From positions 1 to 6,762 of the forward strand of contig JAKAZF010000153.1 of assembly GCA_021826605.1 (NCBI GenBank): DNA of 6,762 nt. The letters run 5' to 3'. Source of the DNA: Planctomycetota bacterium. GTDB taxonomy: Bacteria > Planctomycetota > Phycisphaerae > WQYP01. The notes below the pieces were generated by a model. It made no database searches and had not been told where the DNA came from. It saw nothing but the letters and a program-made list of their open reading frames with translations. A program made the position numbers and the translations under genes. Positions 1 to 5,371 of this stretch are shown here, one piece after another. The first letter of the stretch is position 1. Each line of letters starts with the position of its first letter.

Positions 1-968
1 GTACAATGTATTCCTTTGACCCAAGCTACAGTTCCGCATCATATATTTCGGACGGGCTGGCAATTAATGGTCAGGGTCAGGTCGCGGGCGTCGAGGGAAG
101 CTCGTCGGGTTATCAGACTTTTTTATGGACGCCATCACAAAAGAACGGCGTGCCCGGTTCCTTGGCCAACCTGAATATTCCCAAGGATGCCGGTACATGG
201 ATATATGGAATGAATAGTAGTGGTCAGGTAGTCGGAGAGTCTGGAAGTGTTACACCTTCGGAGGCTTTTCTCTGGACACCTGATGCGCCCAACGGAACGA
301 CCGGCTCAACCCAACAACTCGGATTTCTGCCGGGCACAACGAACAGTTGGGCCGGCGACATCAACGACAACGGCGAAGTGGTCGGTAGCAGCGGCAACAT
401 GGCATTTATCTGGACGCCAAGCGGGGGCATGCAGGCACTTGCCACTCCCGCCGGGGACGGAAGTGCTGCTGACGGAGTTAATTCGGCTGGTGAAATCGCC
501 GGTTACATCACAACCAGTAGCACAGTTGGCGGCGCGACCGAACTCAATTATCGTGCCGCAATCTGGACGGCTGCTGGCATACAAATTCTACCTACCTTGG
601 GCGGGCAGAACAGCGCAGCGGCGGCTATTAACGCGGCGGGAGAGGTCGTCGGGTGGAGTCAAGCCAGCGACGGAAGTTATGATGTCTTTGCCTACCAGAA
701 TGGGGTCATGACGGACCTGAATGTATTAACCGGCTACCAATTCGGATCCGTGTATGGCATTAATGATTCCGGCCAGATCATCACAGACTACACCGATGCG
801 TCAAATCATCGTACCGCATACTTACTTACCCCGGTCGTAACGCCTGAACCAGGTAGTGCCAGTATTATGCTGCTGCTCACCCTCGGGTCGGTGATTTTGT
901 TGAAGAAGCGCCGGTTGCGCCATGTATTGGAGCCGGAAATTTCCGCACAGCCCGGCAGATCGAATTGA
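1..968 (+). CDS. HAF-repeat secreted protein with C-terminal PEP-CTERM sorting signal (5' partial)
   Basis: This is the 3' part of an exported repeat protein. The frame is already open at the window edge, and the first ATG at 6 leads straight into repeat sequence with no signal peptide, so the real start lies upstream. Counting from that ATG (320 codons), six units carry the motif N-x-x-G-[QE]-[VI]. Their Asn residues are 21, 70, 120, 159, 209 and 253, spaced 39-50 residues apart, and most units continue into a [FI]-[LI]-W-T strand. This is the pattern of the 'HAF' extracellular repeat family. The tail has P280-E281-P282-G-S, a short hydrophobic stretch (about 287-299) and the basic cluster KKRR (300-303), which is a PEP-CTERM signal. 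In that family an exosortase recognises the tail and processes the protein for the envelope or an extracellular matrix. Oddly, about 17 residues follow the basic cluster, whereas most PEP-CTERM proteins end close to it. The binding target or role is unknown. The next gene appears to have its own promoter, so co-transcription with it is not required. Confidence 0.88.
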   Translation, partial: TMYSFDPSYSSASYISDGLAINGQGQVAGVEGSSSGYQTFLWTPSQKNGVPGSLANLNIPKDAGTWIYGMNSSGQVVGESGSVTPSEAFLWTPDAPNGTTGSTQQLGFLPGTTNSWAGDINDNGEVVGSSGNMAFIWTPSGGMQALATPAGDGSAADGVNSAGEIAGYITTSSTVGGATELNYRAAIWTAAGIQILPTLGGQNSAAAAINAAGEVVGWSQASDGSYDVFAYQNGVMTDLNVLTGYQFGSVYGINDSGQIITDYTDASNHRTAYLLTPVVTPEPGSASIMLLLTLGSVILLKKRRLRHVLEPEISAQPGRSN

Positions 969-990
969 TCCCGGTTTTTCTTACGTTGAC

Positions 991-1019
991 TTCCCAGTAT
1001 CCCCCGGGCGCTCTATGAT
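991..1019 (+). promoter_or_regulatory. Predicted sigma-70-type promoter for the lptD operon
   Basis: The -35-like TTCCCA (991-996, 4 of 6 matches to TTGACA) and the -10 TATGAT (1014-1019, 5 of 6 matches to TATAAT) are separated by exactly 17 bp. The expected transcript start is near 1025-1027. It is the only credible promoter seen between the HAF gene and lptD. It places the GTG at 1028 at the very 5' end of the RNA, which argues that lptD translation starts further downstream. A better -35 match, TTGACT at 986-991, is 22 bp from the -10 and so badly spaced. The prediction rests on sequence alone. Confidence 0.5.
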
Positions 1020-1028
1020 TTGGCCCGG
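1004..1028. repeat. Inverted repeat flanking the predicted -10 element (possible operator)
   Basis: CCGGGC (1004-1009) and GCCCGG (1023-1028) are perfect 6-bp inverted copies separated by 13 bp that contain the TATGAT -10. The half-site centres are 19 bp apart, about two helical turns, so a dimeric regulator bound here would cover the core promoter. GC-rich 6-mers of this kind also arise by chance, and no known regulator site was recognised. Confidence 0.3.
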
Positions 1029-1055
1029 TGGTTTTGGTGCGCCCTGAAGGGGGTC

Positions 1056-1094
1056 ATGGCGATTTGGCTGGTGATCTTTGCCGGGGTATTTTGA
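1056..1094 (+). CDS. Possible 12-codon leader ORF upstream of lptD
   Basis: ATG at 1056 opens a short frame encoding MAIWLVIFAGVF and ending at TGA 1092-1094, eight bases before the preferred lptD start. A purine-rich AAGGGGG (1047-1053) lies just upstream. It is a better ribosome-binding sequence than anything near the lptD start, although the spacing to the ATG is short (about 2-3 nt). The peptide is strongly hydrophobic. It could couple translation to lptD or be a chance ORF. It is in a different frame from lptD, so it is not part of the LptD signal peptide. No leader of this kind was recognised from known systems. Confidence 0.25.
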   Translation: MAIWLVIFAGVF

Positions 1095-1102
1095 GCGGGA
1101 CT

Positions 1103-4100
1103 GTGACGAACATAAAAGACAGCAGACAAAACTCCCTGGTGCACACATTGGCGCTACGCGGAAAATTTCGCGCCGCGGTGGCGGTGGCGGTTCTTGGGGC
1201 CGCGGGCACCGGTCTTGGTCTAGTGCAGGCGCAAACATTTGAGCAGCCGATCAGTCCGACCATTTATCCGATTCTCAAACCCACGGGCACCATCGGTGTG
1301 CCGCTGGTGGTGGCGGCTGAGCATACAACCACGTGGCAAAACAATGGGGGAACCCTGCATCTGCTGGCTGCGGGGCATGTGCGGGTGGATGTCGGCTATC
1401 GCAGGCTTTCGGCTGATCATGCGGTAATTTGGTTGTATCCGCAGGGGCAGCAGCGGTCTGGATTTTTCAAGGTGCGGATATTTCTGGCCGGGCATGTCGT
1501 GATCCGTGAAGGTGCTGGGAATGCGGCGGTAAGCACCGCTAAGGAAATGGTGGTAACCACACGCATTACCTCACGCGTGCGGTTATCCGGGCCGCCGCCG
1601 ATTGCCCGCGACGAATCTAAAAATGCCCTGGTGATTCGCGGAAGAAAACTCATTGAAAAATTATCCACGTCTCCGCAGGGGCAAATGGCGATTCCGACTA
1701 TTGAAATATCGCCCACGGAATTGGCCCTGCGCAATGGCTGGTTTGCCGGCGGATCACGCGTAGCGGTTGCGCCGATTCCTGTGGCACCCATCCAGGCAGT
1801 ATCGACCGCTAAATCCAAGCCGATAAAACCCGCCATCGCTCCGCCGACGCCTATGATTATGGCCACGGGCAATATCATCAAAGAGGAAGTTATTGGCGAT
1901 CAACGTCTGACGGTGGCCAAAGGCGAATTTTATCTCTTCCGACAGGTGCCCGGTCATAACGCTCTGGAGTTGCGCGCCAATAATGCAGTGATGTTCAGCG
2001 CTGCTGGACACTCCTCGCCGGGCAGCCTGAAAGCCGCTGGTCCGCAAACTGCCCCGTTTGCGCGTAAGGTACAGGGCGTATATCTTGAAGGTGATGTGAC
2101 GGTTACCTCCGGAGAGCAGACGCTCCATGCGAATCAGGTCTATTTTGATTTCACTACGAATCGGGCGATACTGCTTCATGCGGTATTAAGTTCAGAAGAT
2201 ATGAAGGCCAATTCGCCACTGTATATGCGAGCCAAAGAGATTATCCAACTCGCTCAGGGACAATTTGAAGCCAAATCGGTGAAATTATCGACGGATGAAT
2301 TTTATCAGCCGCACTATTATATCGGTGCCGGGGCCATGACCGTGCGCAGCGTTGCAGCGCCGGCACCGCCGGGCACCAAACCCAAAACCGCGTACTATGC
2401 CTTTTCCGCCACCAATACCACCGCCAATTTTCTGGGCGTCCCGTTTTTCTATTGGCCGTATGTTTCAGGCACCACGCGGCAAAATCCGTCACCGCTGAAA
2501 TCCGTGAGCGTGGGCAACTCCAGCATTTTCGGAGCCACGGTGCAAACCGACTGGGATCTGCTGTCATTATTGGGAATCAACCCGCCCGGGGGCGTAGAAG
2601 CGGATTTTAATCTTAATGAATACTCCAGCCGCGGGCCGGCTACGGGGATCAACGCGCGTTACAACATCGACGGGATGCACGGTGTCGTGAATAGCGCGGT
2701 GATGTATGACACCGGCACCGACCAGCTTGGAGCTAATCGGGACAATTTACCGGTCAGTCAGCACACGCGCGGCTATATTTCCTTCCGGCACATGCAGCAA
2801 CTTTCAAATCAGTGGACCGTAGCGGTGGAGGGTAGTTACGTTTCCGATCCGAATTATCTTGAACAGTATTTTCAAAGCATCTACGCCACAGCGCCCGAAC
2901 AACAGACGTCCATTTACGTCAAACAGCAGCATGACACGGAAGCATTTACTGCACTGGGAAAATGGAATCTCACCGGTTTTATAACTAATGCGGATCTGGA
3001 AAACAATGAGTTCACCGTCCAACGCTATCCGGAAGCGCATTATTACCGGGAGGGGGATAAAATTCTCGGCCTGTTCACCTATTTCAGTGACAGCAGCGGC
3101 GGAATCATGAATGATCAGTTCAGCAACACCACGTCAGGTGTGCGGGCGTTGGAACTGAATTTTCCGGGATTAAATCCCAATGAAACCTTCTCGCAATATT
3201 ACTTAAGCAATGGCTGGACCGATCAACCCGTCGCCCGATTGGATTCCCGACAGGAAATCGACTTTCCCATGGCGGTTGGCCCGGTGCAGTTTGACCCGTT
3301 TGTCAGCGGACGCCTGACGTACTGGGACACGAGTTTCCCGGTGGTTAACAATCAGTTGGGCGGCGGCACAACCCGGGCGTGGGGAACAGTCGGGTTCCGC
3401 AGTTCGACCACATTCTGGAAACTCTATCCGGATGTGAAGTCCGATTTACTGGATATTGATCAGTTGCGGCATATCATTGAGCCGGAGGTCAGCATGTTTG
3501 CCACCGGAGCCAACGTGCAGCAGGGATATCTTCAGCCTTTTGACCGCAATGTGGAAGGTATCACGGATGCCAGCGGTGCGGAATTCGCATTGCGTCAAAC
3601 CCTGCAAACCAAACGTGGACGCAGGGGACACCGGCAGATTGTGGACTGGATTACATTTAACGTGGCGGCGGATGTGTTTTGGAATCATAATTTATCCGGC
3701 CCTTTTAATCCGAATAATCCGCAATACGCAGGGGCACCATTTTCCACCAGTGATTTTGGCAATCCGCTGATCGGCTACTACGACTGGAGCCGCCCCGAAT
3801 TAAGCCAGATTGCCGACAGCATTGATGCCAATTTCTCGTGGCGCATCGGTGCGAACGTGGAATTCCTGGCGGATGAAAGCTGGAATATTGATTTGCAGCA
3901 GCTTGAGCAGCTCGACTCGGGCGTGGAAGTGAATCAATCACCGAATTTAAGTTACTTCCTGGGGAATCGGTATATCCGGGCGGTGGATTCAGACCAATGG
4001 ACAGCCGCGATTTCCTATAAACTCACGCGTAAATACACCGTCGCCGCTTCGGAAAGTTACGATTTTGCCCTTAATCATAATGTCACGACAGACTTTACAC

Positions 4101-4252
4101 TGGTGCGGGAAATTCCACGATTTTATGTCGGCATAACATTGGCCTATAATGCTGATACGGCCACCACAGCTGCCATGGTCAGCTTCTGGCCGGCAGGATT
4201 CCCGCAGGCGGGCATTACGAATCAGCAGGCGCTACAAACCGTCGCGCCGTAA
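1103..4252 (+). CDS. lptD: LPS-assembly outer-membrane protein LptD (OstA/Imp family)
   Basis: LptD is the outer-membrane component of the Lpt pathway. With the lipoprotein LptE it inserts lipopolysaccharide into the outer leaflet. From GTG 1103 the product is 1049 residues, against about 780 in E. coli. A signal peptide is visible: basic R19-G-K-F-R23, then a hydrophobic Ala/Val/Gly/Leu core, with likely cleavage after V-Q-A43. OstA-like jellyroll segments lie at about 70-170 and 255-400, with recurring strands such as LSADHAVIW, LRANNAVMF, LHANQVYFD and MRAKEIIQL. They are split by a Pro/Ala/Val-rich linker (about 220-252). FLGVPFFYWPY (443-453) marks the entry to the barrel, and LRHIIEPEVSMF (about 788-799) is the LptD_C-type 'H-x-x-E-P' motif. 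From residue 1 of this start there are no cysteines, so the disulfides needed in E. coli LptD are absent. The frame is open back to GTG 1028, but that codon sits at the predicted transcript start and would add 25 residues before the signal peptide. TTG 1091 and GTG 1139 remain alternatives. It probably heads an operon with the two genes downstream. Confidence 0.87.
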   Translation: MTNIKDSRQNSLVHTLALRGKFRAAVAVAVLGAAGTGLGLVQAQTFEQPISPTIYPILKPTGTIGVPLVVAAEHTTTWQNNGGTLHLLAAGHVRVDVGYRRLSADHAVIWLYPQGQQRSGFFKVRIFLAGHVVIREGAGNAAVSTAKEMVVTTRITSRVRLSGPPPIARDESKNALVIRGRKLIEKLSTSPQGQMAIPTIEISPTELALRNGWFAGGSRVAVAPIPVAPIQAVSTAKSKPIKPAIAPPTPMIMATGNIIKEEVIGDQRLTVAKGEFYLFRQVPGHNALELRANNAVMFSAAGHSSPGSLKAAGPQTAPFARKVQGVYLEGDVTVTSGEQTLHANQVYFDFTTNRAILLHAVLSSEDMKANSPLYMRAKEIIQLAQGQFEAKSVKLSTDEFYQPHYYIGAGAMTVRSVAAPAPPGTKPKTAYYAFSATNTTANFLGVPFFYWPYVSGTTRQNPSPLKSVSVGNSSIFGATVQTDWDLLSLLGINPPGGVEADFNLNEYSSRGPATGINARYNIDGMHGVVNSAVMYDTGTDQLGANRDNLPVSQHTRGYISFRHMQQLSNQWTVAVEGSYVSDPNYLEQYFQSIYATAPEQQTSIYVKQQHDTEAFTALGKWNLTGFITNADLENNEFTVQRYPEAHYYREGDKILGLFTYFSDSSGGIMNDQFSNTTSGVRALELNFPGLNPNETFSQYYLSNGWTDQPVARLDSRQEIDFPMAVGPVQFDPFVSGRLTYWDTSFPVVNNQLGGGTTRAWGTVGFRSSTTFWKLYPDVKSDLLDIDQLRHIIEPEVSMFATGANVQQGYLQPFDRNVEGITDASGAEFALRQTLQTKRGRRGHRQIVDWITFNVAADVFWNHNLSGPFNPNNPQYAGAPFSTSDFGNPLIGYYDWSRPELSQIADSIDANFSWRIGANVEFLADESWNIDLQQLEQLDSGVEVNQSPNLSYFLGNRYIRAVDSDQWTAAISYKLTRKYTVAASESYDFALNHNVTTDFTLVREIPRFYVGITLAYNADTATTAAMVSFWPAGFPQAGITNQQALQTVAP

Positions 4253-4269
4253 AGTGTGGGGTAGCATGT

Positions 4270-5325
4270 ATGATGGTCAAATTGGGACTCTACGGATTCC
4301 TTTTCGCCGTAACACTGGCCGCCGGGCCTGCCTTAGCCGCAGGCGTTGATAACGGCATGATGCCCTTGCCCACGCCCAGCTTCGGAGGTGGCAATAACGC
4401 CAATCTTGAAGGAACAGCCGCCGCGCAAACTCTGGCGGCCTACCACGCTCATAAGCGGGCTTGGCACCTTATTACGGACTTCGGGTATTTTAATGATTAC
4501 TGGTTTCGGTATCACGATGTATCGCCCAACCGCCCCAATCTGCAAAACGTCACACGAATCAGCCTGAGCCTGGAAAAATGGGGAACGGTATACCTGCGGA
4601 CATTTGAAGATTATTCCTATGATGTTCGCAATCCGTACATCAACGCGTTATCACGGGGAGTCGCCGGGCAACCCGTTGCGGGCGGCAACGTCGGCTATGT
4701 TCCATCCAGCAATTTTACTGAAGCTGATATCACCATCGGGTATCAATATGACATCATGGACATTTTCCGATTTGATGCCGGTTATACCAATTATATTACA
4801 CCCGTGAGCCAATATTTTGTCCCATCCGCTGATCCTCTGGCTAACCGGAATATCGGCCACGGGCAGACCGACAGTCAAGAGGCGTACATCCGCCTGAGCC
4901 TCAATGACAGCCGCTATTTAGGCCAGTTTGCATTTCAACCGTTTGTGCTGGTAGGCTTTGATTATAATGGAGCTTACTATACCAGCGGGGCCGGGCAATA
5001 TTTTGAAGTGGGAATAAATCCGATTTTTGTGGTTCCCCATACGGGCGGCCTTACCATTTATTCGCCGGTGAGCGTTTCATTTATCCATGATGAAAAACGT
5101 CTGGATGTCAATGAAAGAACTTTTCGTGACGGCTACCTCGGCACGTTTGTCGGCACGGTTCTGACTTACCCGTTAAATGGAATATTTCATATTCCGGTCA
5201 ACCGAGGCCATTATGAAGTTGGTGCCGTGATCAACAGTATTTTTGCGGGAACTCGGTATGCTCAACCGGCCGGAACGCACAGCGATGCCACCATACTGGG
5301 ATTATTTATCCGCATGAGTTATTAA
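4270..5325 (+). CDS. Outer-membrane beta-barrel protein of unknown family
   Basis: The 351-residue product starts at ATG 4270, with GGGG (4258-4261) about 8 bases upstream as a weak ribosome-binding site; ATG 4273 would give almost the same protein. It has a clear signal peptide: K4, then a hydrophobic core, with cleavage near A-L-A23 or A24. The mature part is rich in aromatic residues and alternates polar and hydrophobic residues in strand-like blocks, for example around residues 64-80, 98-116, 150-180, 206-240, 255-275 and 290-351. It ends in FIRMSY; a terminal aromatic residue after alternating hydrophobics is the usual signal for BAM-dependent barrel insertion. It has no cysteines. Early in the mature part, FNDYWFRYHD followed by P-N-L-Q loosely recalls the S-D-Y-x-F-R-G segment of TorF-like (gcw_chp type) outer-membrane proteins, but the match is too weak for a family assignment. 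Substrate and role are unknown. It begins 17 bp after the lptD stop, so co-transcription and an envelope function alongside LptD are likely. Confidence 0.78.
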   Translation: MMVKLGLYGFLFAVTLAAGPALAAGVDNGMMPLPTPSFGGGNNANLEGTAAAQTLAAYHAHKRAWHLITDFGYFNDYWFRYHDVSPNRPNLQNVTRISLSLEKWGTVYLRTFEDYSYDVRNPYINALSRGVAGQPVAGGNVGYVPSSNFTEADITIGYQYDIMDIFRFDAGYTNYITPVSQYFVPSADPLANRNIGHGQTDSQEAYIRLSLNDSRYLGQFAFQPFVLVGFDYNGAYYTSGAGQYFEVGINPIFVVPHTGGLTIYSPVSVSFIHDEKRLDVNERTFRDGYLGTFVGTVLTYPLNGIFHIPVNRGHYEVGAVINSIFAGTRYAQPAGTHSDATILGLFIRMSY

Positions 5326-5336
5326 GCGGCTTTTAC

Positions 5337-5349
5337 GCCGACCGTCGGC
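5337..5349 (+). other. Short intergenic stem-loop before the M48 gene
   Basis: GCCGA (5337-5341), loop CCG, then TCGGC (5345-5349) form a 5-bp GC-rich hairpin in the 42-bp gap. An upstream CGGC (5327-5330) could pair instead with GCCG (5337-5340) around a TTTTAC loop, so two exclusive folds are possible. No U-run follows, so it is not a convincing intrinsic terminator. It may be an RNA-processing or stability element, or chance. Confidence 0.3.
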
Positions 5350-5359
5350 TTCGGGTAAC

Positions 5360-5371
5360 ATGGAAGAATGA
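5360..5371 (+). promoter_or_regulatory. Start region of the M48 gene: three-codon mini-ORF overlapping the start
   Basis: ATG GAA GAA TGA (5360-5371) encodes Met-Glu-Glu and stops in a 4-base ATGA overlap with the M48 start at 5368. An in-frame TAA at 5356-5358 forces the M48 start to lie after it. The only purine-rich stretch, GGAAGA (5362-5367), abuts the ATG and is too close for a normal Shine-Dalgarno interaction. Start by reinitiation or without a Shine-Dalgarno sequence is therefore plausible. Confidence 0.35.

Noticed and set aside
6..8. ATG at 6 as the true start of the HAF-repeat protein
   Set aside because: The frame is open to the window edge and the product would begin inside the repeat domain with no signal peptide, although a PEP-CTERM protein must be exported. 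The gene is treated as 5' partial.
247..711. Alternative-frame open stretch over the HAF gene
   Set aside because: It lies wholly within the HAF-repeat coding region, and its translation shows no domain, repeat or signal. It is a shadow of the real frame.
934..945. Perfect 12-bp palindrome CGGAAATTTCCG
   Set aside because: It lies inside coding sequence of the HAF gene, has no loop for an RNA hairpin and no following U-run. It is likely chance.
986..1019. TTGACT (986-991) as the -35 partner of TATGAT
   Set aside because: The spacer would be 22 bp, well outside the usual 16-18; TTCCCA at 991 gives 17 bp.
1028..1030. GTG at 1028 as the lptD start
   Set aside because: It lies at the predicted transcript start, has no ribosome-binding site on such an RNA, and would put 25 non-signal-like residues before the signal peptide. 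It stays possible if transcription begins further upstream.
1417..2179. Minus-strand open stretches opposite lptD
   Set aside because: They are antisense to a gene with clear LptD motifs, have low-quality composition and no recognisable features. The same holds for the other minus-strand stretches across the window.
5326..5360. Rho-independent terminator between the barrel and M48 genes
   Set aside because: The hairpin stem is only 5 bp and is followed by TTCGGG with no U-run on the + strand; the other strand has none either.
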